Shown here piece after piece: positions 18,630-27,042 of a stretch of DNA of 64,000 nucleotides (the stretch's first letter is position 1; the number at the start of each line of letters is the position of its first letter). The translations under genes and the position numbers were made by a program. The notes under the pieces are model-generated. The model saw only the letters and a program-made list of their open reading frames with translations. It searched no databases and was not told the origin of the DNA. The stretch comes from Rubritalea profundi (GTDB lineage: Bacteria > Verrucomicrobiota > Verrucomicrobiia > Verrucomicrobiales > Akkermansiaceae): positions 3,989,043 through 4,053,042 of the forward strand of contig NZ_MQWA01000001.1 in assembly GCF_002954445.1 (NCBI RefSeq), written 5' to 3'.

Positions 18630-20249
18630 TTACACGCTCACAGTTCCTTCGAATGTGACTAAGCGTTGGAACACGATCATGATTCTATCGAGAATCAGTC
18701 CAATGATACCTACGAGGAAGACCACAACCATCATCTTGGCCAACGAATCTGAAGCGCCATTGTTGAACTGATCCCATACAAACTTACCAATACCTTCAGA
18801 GGATGAGAGTAGCTCCGCGGCAATCAGCACCATCCAGCCAACTCCAAGGGAGATGCGCAAACCTGCGAAGATAAGTGGCAGGGCAGATGGGATAACAATC
18901 TTAAAGAGTCTAGCAAAGAAACCGAGCTTAAGTACACGGGCGACATTGATGTAGTCTTTATCGATCGATGCCACGCCGAGTGCTGTATTAGCAAGCGTTG
19001 CCCACAATGAGCACAAGGCTACAGTCACGGCCGATGCTATGAATGCGGGGTTTATTTTATACACTCCAATAAATGGTAGATCCCAGAGGAACTCGATAAA
19101 TGGGTTGTTGTCTGGATCTGGAATTAATCCACTCACAACAATCAGCGCGATTGGTAACCACACAATGGGAGAAACCGGCTTAAAGATAGCAATGAACGGA
19201 GTCATTGCCGCCATGAAGGTTGAGTTCAAGCCACAGAATATGCCCACAGGTACAGCAATCGCAGTACCTATAAGGAAACCAGTGAAAACACAGAAAACCG
19301 AACGTTTCACTTGGTACCAAATAGTCGCAGGCTTAGCGTAAGATGAATCTCCCATTTTACTTAATCGGGATTGTTCCCTGGCAATCGTGCGAGCCTTGGC
19401 GTAGGCATCCTTACCAGTGAGTGATAGAAAATCTTTTTTGTAATCTAATATTTTACCGGTCGCAGCCTCCACTTGGATTGCACGATTACGATCACTTAAT
19501 AATTCGATCTGTTTCATCAAAAACTGCTGCTCTTCTGCAGCTAAAGTTTGTTCATTCAAAGCATCTGCAACATCTGGTGACTTAATCTCACGAATCTTGT
19601 CGATTTCTTTTTTCAATAAACTCAACTCATCTTTATCCGCCTCATTATGTGATTCAGCAGCTTTGACCTCAGCTAGGAATTTTTCGTAAGCTTCTACATT
19701 TCCTAAAGGTAAGGATTCCGCAGCTAGAATAAGGAATTCCTTACGCTCTAACGCAGTTGCCTTAAACTCAGACTTCTTCTCTTTATATTCTGTATCGAGT
19801 GGCTCAATGAGAGCTTTGGTTTCTATTTCAATTGCCTCTTTAGCTCTAGTCACCTCTGCATTTGTACTAACTACACGCGGCGCCACCAATGAAAGCTGTA
19901 GTCGAGCATCAGCCAACATCTCCTCTCTCTCTTCCCCTACTATATCGTAGGCCTCCATTTTGAGGTTTTCGCGCTCAGCATGAGCATTGATGGCTTTATA
20001 ACCACGCCAAGTTTGTTCAGGATTAGGCAAGGTTCCAGACTTGGTTTTGATGCTCCCAGAAGTCACATGCCAAAGAAACAAAAACGCCAAAACTCCAGCG
20101 ATAGGAACGAGAATCCACTGGCCAATTTTCTGCAACTGTACCTTTGGTTCCTCGCCGTAACATAAGCGAATAACTGGTGACAAGAAGGTCATTCCACTAA
20201 GGTCAATCACTTTTAAAAGTGTGTATTTAAATTTATCTGTAAACTTCAT
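18630..20249 (-). CDS. nrtB: Nitrate-type ABC transporter permease (NrtB family) with coiled-coil insert
   Basis: A 539-residue protein from ATG 20249; a TTG at 20255 adds two residues. The last 230 residues are a BPD_transp_1 permease ending in the EAA loop region (NVARVLKLGFFARLFKIVIPSALPLIFAGLRISLGVGWMVLIAAELL). The first helix (about 45-63) is separated from the rest by about 240 residues rich in Glu, Lys and Ala with heptad character (for example EVTRAKEAIEIETKALIEPL). The usual NrtB is about 280 residues. If helix 1 is normally oriented, the coiled coil faces the periplasm, where it could hold the binding protein or reach the wall (inference). Confidence 0.85.
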   Translation of the reverse strand: MKFTDKFKYTLLKVIDLSGMTFLSPVIRLCYGEEPKVQLQKIGQWILVPIAGVLAFLFLWHVTSGSIKTKSGTLPNPEQTWRGYKAINAHAERENLKMEAYDIVGEEREEMLADARLQLSLVAPRVVSTNAEVTRAKEAIEIETKALIEPLDTEYKEKKSEFKATALERKEFLILAAESLPLGNVEAYEKFLAEVKAAESHNEADKDELSLLKKEIDKIREIKSPDVADALNEQTLAAEEQQFLMKQIELLSDRNRAIQVEAATGKILDYKKDFLSLTGKDAYAKARTIAREQSRLSKMGDSSYAKPATIWYQVKRSVFCVFTGFLIGTAIAVPVGIFCGLNSTFMAAMTPFIAIFKPVSPIVWLPIALIVVSGLIPDPDNNPFIEFLWDLPFIGVYKINPAFIASAVTVALCSLWATLANTALGVASIDKDYINVARVLKLGFFARLFKIVIPSALPLIFAGLRISLGVGWMVLIAAELLSSSEGIGKFVWDQFNNGASDSLAKMMVVVFLVGIIGLILDRIMIVFQRLVTFEGTVSV

Positions 20250-20283
20250 AACCAATTAACTGAATGATAGTTAATTAATGTAA

Positions 20284-20299
20284 AGCAGACTGCATACCA
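20284..20299 (-). promoter_or_regulatory. Sigma-54-like promoter for the permease/ATPase unit
   Basis: On the minus strand TGGTATGCAGTCTGCT, GG-N10-GC, weaker in the -24 box than its siblings. The predicted start at 20273 leaves a 23-nt leader before ATG 20249. Confidence 0.7.
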
Positions 20300-20327
20300 C
20301 TACTTATTAGTTATACTCATAGCGTTG

Positions 20328-20338
20328 ATGAAGTTCAT
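20328..20338. promoter_or_regulatory. Variant nitrate-regulon palindrome (permease unit)
   Basis: ATGAAGTTCAT has the same arms as the other sites but a 1-bp spacer instead of 5, centre 35 bp from the -24 GG. It may be a degenerate or differently bound site. The rest of the 303-bp gap 20256-20558 holds the promoter, a terminator and nothing recognisable as a gene. Confidence 0.45.
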
Positions 20339-20494
20339 GAGAATTCCAGTATCGAGTAGGTAGCTGAACTACTCCGGCCGCCGACAATTGAGGGCGCTAA
20401 TGATGACACCTCGCGAGACTCAGCTGTTCGTTCAACTGACCGAGCCCACAAAAGGCCTGCTCCCCCCCCTTAAGCCAATTTGCATTGTCGGGCA

Positions 20495-20532
20495 CAAAAA
20501 ATGAGCCACCTGAAATCAGCTGACTCAAAAAA
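20495..20532 (-). terminator. Terminator after the nitrate-binding protein gene
   Basis: On the minus strand a stem TGAGTCAGCT / AGGTGGCTCA (one wobble, one mismatch) is followed by six T. It lies between the binding-protein gene and the permease promoter, so the binding protein can be made in excess over the membrane parts. Confidence 0.65.
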
Positions 20533-20558
20533 CAACAACGTTTATACTAGGTCTAAAT

Positions 20559-21941
20559 TCAATGAGTGCTTTTTGCCTCAGGATCTTTGTTGCCGATCTT
20601 GTGAGAATTCAGGTATTTGATTGGCTCTTTACCATCGTACTCAACACCGTCAATGAAGTCAGTTGTAGCCACTTTGAAGCCATCTGTATCCCATGGGATG
20701 TCAGCTTTCTTCACCTTGCCTTCTTCAAGAAGCATTTCAGCCGCTTTTAGATAGATAGCAGGTTTGTAGACACTCTTTGCGGTTTCAAGATACCAAGACT
20801 TTGGACGAGCCTCAGAAATCTGTCCCCATCGACGCATTTGAGTGAGAAACCAGACTCCATCTGAATACCAAGGGTAGGTGGCGTGACCTTTAAAGAAAAC
20901 GTTAAACTCAGGCATTTCACGTTTATCAGTTTTTTGAAACATGAAGAAGCCAGTCATTGAGTTCTTGATGATGTCGTAGTCAGCACCGACATAGTCTGAA
21001 CGTGATAAAATTCGTGCTGCTTCCTCACGGTTCTTGAAGTTGCCATCCGCGTCAATCTCATCCAACCACTGACCTGCGAGGATCAATGCTTTAGTCACCG
21101 CGATGTATGTGTTTGGATTTTCATCTGCCCAAGACTTGGAAACGCCAAATACTTTTTCCGGATTATTTTTCCAAATATCATAGTTAGTAGTCACTGGGAC
21201 ACCGATACCCATGCTGACAGCTTTCTGGTTCCATGGTTCACCAACACAGTAACCTTGAATATTACCAGACTCTAGAGTTGCCGGCATCATCGGTGGTGGT
21301 GTCACAGAGAGCTCAACTTGAGCATCGGTACGCCCTCCTACATCAGATTTTGTATACATCCCTGGATTTATCCCTGCAGCAGCTAACCAATAGCGAAGTT
21401 CGTAGTTGTGCGTCGATGTTGGGAACACCATTCCCATCTGTAACTTCTCACCATCTGCAAGCTTTTCCTTAACCACAGGAACTAAAGAGTCTGCTGTTAT
21501 CGGATGTGGAGGAGTATCCGAATCTAATTTTGGGTCGTTACCCTGCATTTGTTTCCAAACATTATTGGAAACTGTGATACCATTACCGTTTAGATCCATA
21601 GTAAAAGATGTGATGATGTGCGCTTTTGTTCCAAAGCCTATAGTGGCAGCCAAGGGCTGACCTGAAAGCATGTGTGCTCCATCTAGATCACCACTGATAA
21701 CATTATCTAGCAGAGTTTTCCAGTTTGGTTGAGCTACTACATCTACCTGCAGTCCCTCGTCATCAAAAAACCCCTTTTCCTTTGCTATGACGATAGGTGC
21801 ACAGTCAGTCAGTTTGATGAAGCCAAACTTGAGTGAATCTTTTTCCACATCAAGTTGTTCAGCAAATGATGTAGGGCTAGTAACCACACTCATAAGAACT
21901 ACAAGTGTGCCAGCTTTCTTTAATATTGGATATGTTTTCAT
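20559..21941 (-). CDS. nrtA: Nitrate-type ABC transporter substrate-binding protein (NrtA/CmpA family)
   Basis: A 460-residue protein from ATG 21941, chosen because it begins a signal peptide ([20 protein letters not shown]...TSFAEQ); a longer frame to 21986 runs through the promoter. It has the NrtA/CmpA fold text: [62 protein letters not shown] and [17 protein letters not shown]. It binds nitrate (or nitrite/bicarbonate in relatives) in the periplasm and delivers it to the permease. It has its own sigma-54-type promoter and terminator, separate from the permease unit. Confidence 0.9.
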   Translation of the reverse strand: MKTYPILKKAGTLVVLMSVVTSPTSFAEQLDVEKDSLKFGFIKLTDCAPIVIAKEKGFFDDEGLQVDVVAQPNWKTLLDNVISGDLDGAHMLSGQPLAATIGFGTKAHIITSFTMDLNGNGITVSNNVWKQMQGNDPKLDSDTPPHPITADSLVPVVKEKLADGEKLQMGMVFPTSTHNYELRYWLAAAGINPGMYTKSDVGGRTDAQVELSVTPPPMMPATLESGNIQGYCVGEPWNQKAVSMGIGVPVTTNYDIWKNNPEKVFGVSKSWADENPNTYIAVTKALILAGQWLDEIDADGNFKNREEAARILSRSDYVGADYDIIKNSMTGFFMFQKTDKREMPEFNVFFKGHATYPWYSDGVWFLTQMRRWGQISEARPKSWYLETAKSVYKPAIYLKAAEMLLEEGKVKKADIPWDTDGFKVATTDFIDGVEYDGKEPIKYLNSHKIGNKDPEAKSTH

Positions 21942-21963
21942 AATAAGAAGACAATAACAACCG

Positions 21964-21979
21964 AGCATCCATCGTGCCA
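21964..21979 (-). promoter_or_regulatory. Sigma-54 promoter for nrtA
   Basis: On the minus strand TGGCACGATGGATGCT, GG-N10-GC. The predicted start at 21953 gives an 11-nt leader before ATG 21941. Confidence 0.8.
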
Positions 21980-22018
21980 ATTTCACCTACCCAGCTTGTT
22001 CGATTAGACATCGTTTGC

Positions 22019-22033
22019 ATGAACGCCATTCAT
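22019..22033. promoter_or_regulatory. Nitrate-regulon palindrome shared by nrtA and the lysR gene
   Basis: ATGAACGCCATTCAT lies between divergent promoters: centre 48 bp from the nrtA -24 GG and 21 bp from that of the regulator gene. A single site could activate one direction and autoregulate the other. Confidence 0.75.
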
Positions 22034-22045
22034 AAAGCAATAATT

Positions 22046-22061
22046 TGGTACGCAACGTGCT
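22046..22061 (+). promoter_or_regulatory. Sigma-54-like promoter for the LysR-type regulator
   Basis: TGGTACGCAACGTGCT, GG-N10-GC. The predicted start near 22072 leaves a 36-nt leader before ATG 22108. The alternative TTG start at 22045 would fall upstream of this transcription start, which argues against it. Confidence 0.7.
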
Positions 22062-22107
22062 TGATGGACTATATCCATCGCTCTACAGCCATTACCACCA
22101 TTTATTT

Positions 22108-23040
22108 ATGACATTACCTGAAATTCGCCAACTCAAAATATTCATCGCGCTAGAAGAAACGCGTTCCTTCACCGCAGCGGCGAGTAAGAATTTTATAACT
22201 CAATCCGCAGTTTCGCATTCCATTAAGTCACTTGAAAAGCAACTAGACTGCGCGCTGATCGAACGCATGGGAAAACGCATCACACTTACCCCATATGGAG
22301 AAGTGTTCCTGCATCACGCTAAGAGAGTGATTGTTGAACTTGAAACAGCATTGACGAAAATTGAGACCCTTAAGCGTTGGGGGTATTCCTCAATACGAAT
22401 TGGCACTTCAGATACCGTGTGCCAATACATCATGCCGAAAATACTTAAGGAATTTGCAAAAAAACATCCCAGATGCGAAGTTACAATCGATCTAGGTGAC
22501 ACTCCAGATATGCTGAAAAAGCTTACCCGAGGCAGGCTCGATCTAGCCATTGGTATACACCTAGCTCCCAGCGACAATAATTTCATATTCACTCCACTCA
22601 CTGATGACACTCTTTGTTTTGTCACCTCACCTGAACATGACTGGGTCTCTAGGCAGACTAACCGTGGTGGGTCACTCAAAGATGTGCGGCTTATTTCCTA
22701 TAGCGCAGAGAGTGAAACTATGCGGCTCATTACAAAACACTTTAATGATAACACAATAACTTTTCACCACCCACTCACGCTTGGGAATATGGAAGCTATT
22801 AAGGAAATGGCTAAACAGGGCTTGGGAGTTGGTATTATTCCACCGTGGGTTGCTAAACAAGAATTCGCTAGAGGTGAATTAGTGGCACACGTTATTTCTA
22901 CACCACCACCGAAACGTAACTGGGGAGCATTCTCAAATAGTGGCAAAACATTCTCACTCCCTGAAGAAGACTTTCTTACTATATGTCGCACTGAAATGAG
23001 TAATGCAATCCATGCTGGGCGCCAATTAGAAGCACTCTAA
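22108..23040 (+). CDS. LysR-type transcriptional regulator of the nitrate cluster
   Basis: A 310-residue protein. An N-terminal winged helix (LPEIRQLKIFIALEETRSFT, FITQSAVSHSIKSLEKQL) is followed by the two-lobed effector domain (SIRIGTSDTVCQYIMPKILKEFAKKHP; KEMAKQGLGVGIIPPWVAKQEF) of the CysB/CynR/NirR group. It is divergent from nrtA and followed by the porin and nirB. The T-N11-A palindromes ATGAA-N5-TTCAT upstream of the cluster's units have the geometry of LysR boxes, so this protein is the leading candidate to bind them. LysR proteins usually work with sigma-70, so pairing with sigma-54-type promoters would be unusual; an unlinked NtrC-type activator may be needed. Confidence 0.9.
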   Translation: MTLPEIRQLKIFIALEETRSFTAAASKNFITQSAVSHSIKSLEKQLDCALIERMGKRITLTPYGEVFLHHAKRVIVELETALTKIETLKRWGYSSIRIGTSDTVCQYIMPKILKEFAKKHPRCEVTIDLGDTPDMLKKLTRGRLDLAIGIHLAPSDNNFIFTPLTDDTLCFVTSPEHDWVSRQTNRGGSLKDVRLISYSAESETMRLITKHFNDNTITFHHPLTLGNMEAIKEMAKQGLGVGIIPPWVAKQEFARGELVAHVISTPPPKRNWGAFSNSGKTFSLPEEDFLTICRTEMSNAIHAGRQLEAL

Positions 23041-23045
23041 GCATC

Positions 23046-23060
23046 ATGAATATTACTCAT
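23046..23060. promoter_or_regulatory. Nitrate-regulon palindrome (porin)
   Basis: ATGAATATTACTCAT, one mismatch from ATGAA-N5-TTCAT, centre 48 bp upstream of the -24 GG. Confidence 0.7.
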
Positions 23061-23099
23061 GTAGATAATGTGCAAAGTCTAGCTCTACGAGACTAATAT

Positions 23100-23115
23100 T
23101 GGCACACTCGCTGCT
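23100..23115 (+). promoter_or_regulatory. Sigma-54 promoter for the porin gene
   Basis: TGGCACACTCGCTGCT, GG-N10-GC. The predicted start near 23126 gives a leader of about 4 nt before ATG 23130. Confidence 0.75.
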
Positions 23116-23129
23116 CAGTGATGTGATGT

Positions 23130-24365
23130 ATGAATAACAAAAAATTATTATTACCCTTATTAGCTCTCACCCCATGCTCACTCTTTGCCGGAGAAACTCT
23201 GCCAATCACTGAAGAAAAAACTGAGTGGTTTAAATTTTCAGTCGAAGCTAGGGCACGTATCGAGCAGCGCAACCAACAAGGAGCAGACAACTCATGGGCT
23301 GGGACATTCCGTATCAGACCTGGCTTCTACCTAGGTAAGGATGAAGGCTTTGCTGCATTTGTACAGACTGAGCATACTCTAGCGTTCATCGACGACTACC
23401 AGGTCGGAAGCCCTCAGTCAGCGCAGTTCACCCCACACACACCAGGCAACACTGCAATTTCTGACCCTGAAAATAACGAACTGAATCAGCTTTATGCTCA
23501 GTATAAGGGACACGGTGCTCTTGCACGAGTTGGCCGTCAGCGACTCATCTATGACAATGCGGCATTCATCGGTAATGTCGGATGGCGTCAGAATGAGCAG
23601 ACCCTTGACGCTGGCTTGCTAGATTACAAAAAGGAGGCATTCCAGTTTAAGTATGCCTATGCGAATCGCGTCAATCGCATCTTTGGCTCAGATGCATCGG
23701 GAGCAGTCAAGGCGCTGGAGGGCGATGCGCACCTATTGAATGGTTCTTACAAATTTAAAGAACATAAGTTCACTGGCTACGCCTACCTCATGGACTTCTC
23801 CGAACAGCAATTTAAACGTGCTAGCAACAATACCTTTGGTGGCTCATTTGATTTCAGCCTCCCCCGCGGAAATCTCCATACAGAGTTAGCCTACCAAACA
23901 GAAGCAGGTAACCAAGCAGAGTACGAAGATGTCTATGGACATGTCTATTACGGCAATAAAGTGAATGATTTTTCTTACAACTTTGGTGTCGAGTATATAG
24001 GAAAAGACTTCGTCACACCTCTAGCAACAGTGCATGCCTTCAATGGTTTTGCTGATCTATTCATTGCTGACCGGCTTGGACTCACCGCTGGACCAGCTCA
24101 GTGGGACGGTCTCACCGATATGTATGCCAGTGTCGGAACTAAAATCCCTGGCGGAGTGGCCCTTAAAGGATTTGTCCACGGCTTCTTTGATAAGGACGTC
24201 GATCAGTTCTATGGTTTAGAATTCGACGTAGTAGCAGCGAAAAAACTGAGTGATGAGCTCAAGGCTGTTGTTAAGTATGCCTATTTCTTCGGAGACAATG
24301 ACGCGACCAATAAATTCGACAACAACGTTGCTCAGTTTTCCGTAGAGCTCAACTACACCTTCTAA
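23130..24365 (+). CDS. Outer-membrane porin (alginate-export/OprD-like beta-barrel) of the nitrate cluster
   Basis: A 411-residue protein with a signal peptide (MNNKKLLLPLLALTPCSLFAG), then alternating beta-strand text and a terminal aromatic strand (VAQFSVELNYTF), the outer-membrane barrel signature. Segments such as GRQRLIYDNAAFIGNVGWRQ and LDAGLLDYK resemble the alginate-export (Alg44/AlgE-like) porin family often seen with nitrate genes in marine bacteria. It carries the nitrate cluster's operator and sigma-54 promoter and ends in a strong terminator before nirB, so it probably lets nitrate or nitrite through the outer membrane (inference). Confidence 0.8.
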   Translation: MNNKKLLLPLLALTPCSLFAGETLPITEEKTEWFKFSVEARARIEQRNQQGADNSWAGTFRIRPGFYLGKDEGFAAFVQTEHTLAFIDDYQVGSPQSAQFTPHTPGNTAISDPENNELNQLYAQYKGHGALARVGRQRLIYDNAAFIGNVGWRQNEQTLDAGLLDYKKEAFQFKYAYANRVNRIFGSDASGAVKALEGDAHLLNGSYKFKEHKFTGYAYLMDFSEQQFKRASNNTFGGSFDFSLPRGNLHTELAYQTEAGNQAEYEDVYGHVYYGNKVNDFSYNFGVEYIGKDFVTPLATVHAFNGFADLFIADRLGLTAGPAQWDGLTDMYASVGTKIPGGVALKGFVHGFFDKDVDQFYGLEFDVVAAKKLSDELKAVVKYAYFFGDNDATNKFDNNVAQFSVELNYTF

Positions 24366-24394
24366 TCTCCCGGTTATACACCTAGAAAAAAATC

Positions 24395-24432
24395 ATCTGG
24401 TCTATGAATTTAGTTCATAGACCAGATTTTTT
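24395..24432 (+). terminator. Terminator after the porin gene
   Basis: A perfect 14-bp stem ATCTGGTCTATGAA / TTCATAGACCAGAT with loop TTTAG, followed by six T. The stem embeds the nitrate-regulon palindrome, so one sequence may serve as porin terminator and nirB operator. Confidence 0.88.
24404..24418. promoter_or_regulatory. Nitrate-regulon palindrome (nirB) inside the terminator stem
   Basis: ATGAATTTAGTTCAT matches ATGAA-N5-TTCAT perfectly, centre 24 bp from the nirB -24 GG, half the usual spacing. A perfect hairpin that happens to contain ATGAA would give this match, so chance is possible. Confidence 0.5.
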
Positions 24433-24433
24433 A

Positions 24434-24449
24434 TGGCACGTCACTTGCT
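24434..24449 (+). promoter_or_regulatory. Sigma-54 promoter for nirB
   Basis: TGGCACGTCACTTGCT is a full match to the sigma-54 consensus including TTGCT. The predicted start near 24460 leaves 22 nt before ATG 24482. Confidence 0.85.
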
Positions 24450-24481
24450 AAACATCATGTAAGCCAAATGGCACTAAATTT

Positions 24482-27013
24482 ATGAAAGAGAGAGTAATAG
24501 TTATCGGAAATGGAATGGTCGGCTACAAGTTTTGTGAACGACTCGCTGAGAAAGATAGTGAAAACAAATTTCAGATCGTCACGTTCTGCGAAGAGCCTCG
24601 ACCAGCGTATGACCGAGTGCATCTGTCCGAGTACTTTTCTGGAAAATCAGCTGATGATCTCAGCATGGCTAAGTTCGATTGGTATGAAGAAAATGGTGTG
24701 GAACTCCACGTCGGTGAAAAAGTCACACAGATCGATAAAGTGGCAAAGCACGTCATCACTTCGTCAGGAAAAGTAGTTAAATATGACAAGTTGGTCATGG
24801 CTACAGGTTCCGCCCCTTTCGTTCCTCCAGTCCCCGGTATCGATAACAAAGGTGTCTTCGTCTACCGTACGATCGAAGATCTTGATGCTATAAAAGAATA
24901 TTCAAAGGGCGCGAGAACATGTGCTGTCATCGGCGGTGGACTACTCGGCCTAGAGGCTGCCAAAGCAGCCCAGGATCTCGGATTGACGACACACGTTGTC
25001 GAGTTCGCTCCGCGCCTCATGCCCAGACAGCTCGACAATGCTGCTGGAACTCTCCTTAAAGATGTCATTGAAGACCGAGGTATCAAGGTGCACCTCTCGA
25101 AGTCCACTTCCAACATTGCCGGAGATGGTGAAGTAAAGGCCATGGAGTTCGCCGACGGTTCTGAACTCAAGGTCGACATGATTATCGTTTCCGCAGGCAT
25201 CAAGCCTCGTGACGAGCTTGCCAGAGATACAGGGCTCGAAGTGGGACCTCGGGGAGGTATCCAAGTCGATAGCTACCTTCTTACAAGCGACCCTAACATC
25301 TTCGCCATTGGCGAGTGTGCTCTCTACGAAGGCATGATCTACGGCCTTGTGGCTCCCGGCTACCAGATGGCTGATGCTGTGAGTGAGTTATTGATGGGCA
25401 ATGAAGCGACCTTCACAGGCGCAGACATGTCAACCAAGCTCAAACTCATCGGTACAGATGTCGCAAGCTTTGGTGCTATTGAAATCCCAGCAGACTCCAA
25501 TGCGCGTGAGATCGTTATCAACGATACCCACAACAACCTATTTAAGAAGCTCATCATCTCTGAAGATGGCACGAAGCTGCTCGGCGGCATCCTAGTCGGT
25601 GACGCAAGCGCTTACGGCACACTCCACCAGATGTATCTGAACGAGATGACGATCAAATGCGATCCAATCCAACTCATCATGCCAGCCAGCGATGGTGAGC
25701 CAGCTGGTGTTGGTGTAGGCGATTTACCGGACTCAGCACAGATTTGTTCCTGTGAGGCTGTGACCAAGGGAGATCTTTGTTCCGCAATTGAAAAGGGTTG
25801 TTCGTCAGTTGCAGAACTCAAGTCTTGCACCAAGGCTGGTACTGGCTGTGGTGGTTGTGTCCCGATGATAACCGACCTGTTTAAGCAAAAAATGCGCGAA
25901 TCTGGTGCCGAAGTAAGTGACCGCCTCTGCGAGCACTTCGACCTTTCACGCAAGCAAATGTACCAAGTCGTACGCGCTACTGGCATCAAGAGCTTTGACG
26001 AACTACTAGAAAAGCACGGCACCGGACTCGGTTGTGAAATCTGTAAGCCAGCTGCAGCCAACATCCTGGCATCCACTTGGAACTTGCCTATCCTAGAGCA
26101 CTCCTCGTTACAGGATTCAAACGATGCATTCCTTGCAAACATCCAGCAAGACGGAACCTATTCAGTCATCCCCCGCATCCCCGGTGGGGAAATCACACCT
26201 GACAAGCTCATCGTGATTGGAGAAGTGGCTAAAAAGTACAATCTCTACATGAAGCTCACTGGTGGTCAGAGAATCGACCTATTAGGTGCCCGCGCCGCGG
26301 ACCTCCCACCTATTTGGAAAGAGCTCATTGATGCTGGTTTTGAATCTGGTCACGCTTACGGAAAAGCACTTCGTACTGTGAAGTCCTGCGTCGGCTCGAC
26401 TTGGTGCCGCTTCGGCGTCCAAGACTCCACCACCCTCGCTATCGACATTGAAAAGCGCTACCGCGGAATCCGCTCACCTCACAAACTAAAGGGTGGCGTT
26501 TCCGGTTGTACTCGCGAATGCGCTGAAGCTCGCAGCAAAGATTTCGGCATTATTGCCACTGAAAAAGGCTGGAACCTCTTTGTCTGTGGAAATGGTGGCA
26601 TCACCCCTCGCCACGGCGACCTCTTCGCCACCGACCTCGACCGTGAGACTCTAATCAAATACATCGATCGATTCCTCATGTACTACATCAAGACTGCCGA
26701 CAGACTCGAGCGAACATCCACATGGATGACCAAGCTCGAAGGCGGCCTCGCTCACCTCCAAGACGTGGTCATCAACGACTCGCTCGGCATCTGTGAAGAA
26801 CTTGAATCACAAATGGCACACCTCATTGGTAGCTACGAATGTGAATGGAAAAACGCCATTGAAGACCCCGAGAAACTCAAGCGATTCAGCCACTTCCAAA
26901 ACACGGAGGAAGTAGATGAAACTGTCGAATTTGTAGACATTCGTGGTCAGATCTGCCCAGCCCGCCTCAACGAGGCAAATGAGGAAGAATCAGATGAACT
27001 CGCAAAAGCATAA
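24482..27013 (+). CDS. nirB: Assimilatory nitrite reductase, large subunit
   Basis: An 843-residue protein of full NirB length. The FAD/NADH oxidoreductase part has VIVIGNGMVGYKF and CAVIGGGLLGLEAA. A BFD-like [2Fe-2S] site has ICSCEAVTKGDLC and CTKAGTGCGGC. The siroheme/[4Fe-4S] domain has KSCVGSTWCRFGVQD and GGVSGCTRECAEA. It reduces nitrite to ammonium with NAD(P)H in the cytoplasm, together with NirD encoded 244 bp downstream. It has the cluster's best sigma-54-type promoter. The long nirB-nirD gap contains a large palindrome that could lower NirD expression or be an inserted repeat. Confidence 0.95.
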   Translation: MKERVIVIGNGMVGYKFCERLAEKDSENKFQIVTFCEEPRPAYDRVHLSEYFSGKSADDLSMAKFDWYEENGVELHVGEKVTQIDKVAKHVITSSGKVVKYDKLVMATGSAPFVPPVPGIDNKGVFVYRTIEDLDAIKEYSKGARTCAVIGGGLLGLEAAKAAQDLGLTTHVVEFAPRLMPRQLDNAAGTLLKDVIEDRGIKVHLSKSTSNIAGDGEVKAMEFADGSELKVDMIIVSAGIKPRDELARDTGLEVGPRGGIQVDSYLLTSDPNIFAIGECALYEGMIYGLVAPGYQMADAVSELLMGNEATFTGADMSTKLKLIGTDVASFGAIEIPADSNAREIVINDTHNNLFKKLIISEDGTKLLGGILVGDASAYGTLHQMYLNEMTIKCDPIQLIMPASDGEPAGVGVGDLPDSAQICSCEAVTKGDLCSAIEKGCSSVAELKSCTKAGTGCGGCVPMITDLFKQKMRESGAEVSDRLCEHFDLSRKQMYQVVRATGIKSFDELLEKHGTGLGCEICKPAAANILASTWNLPILEHSSLQDSNDAFLANIQQDGTYSVIPRIPGGEITPDKLIVIGEVAKKYNLYMKLTGGQRIDLLGARAADLPPIWKELIDAGFESGHAYGKALRTVKSCVGSTWCRFGVQDSTTLAIDIEKRYRGIRSPHKLKGGVSGCTRECAEARSKDFGIIATEKGWNLFVCGNGGITPRHGDLFATDLDRETLIKYIDRFLMYYIKTADRLERTSTWMTKLEGGLAHLQDVVINDSLGICEELESQMAHLIGSYECEWKNAIEDPEKLKRFSHFQNTEEVDETVEFVDIRGQICPARLNEANEEESDELAKA

Positions 27014-27042
27014 GGGTAGCTATGGTAACTAGCGATGATGAT

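Noticed and set aside
20328-20338. Treating the short ATGAAGTTCAT as an equal regulon site
   Set aside because: Spacer is 1 bp instead of 5 and the distance to the promoter differs; kept only as a low-confidence variant.
25612-26142. 176-codon minus-strand frame inside nirB
   Set aside because: Antisense shadow of nirB; composition mirrors the sense codons.
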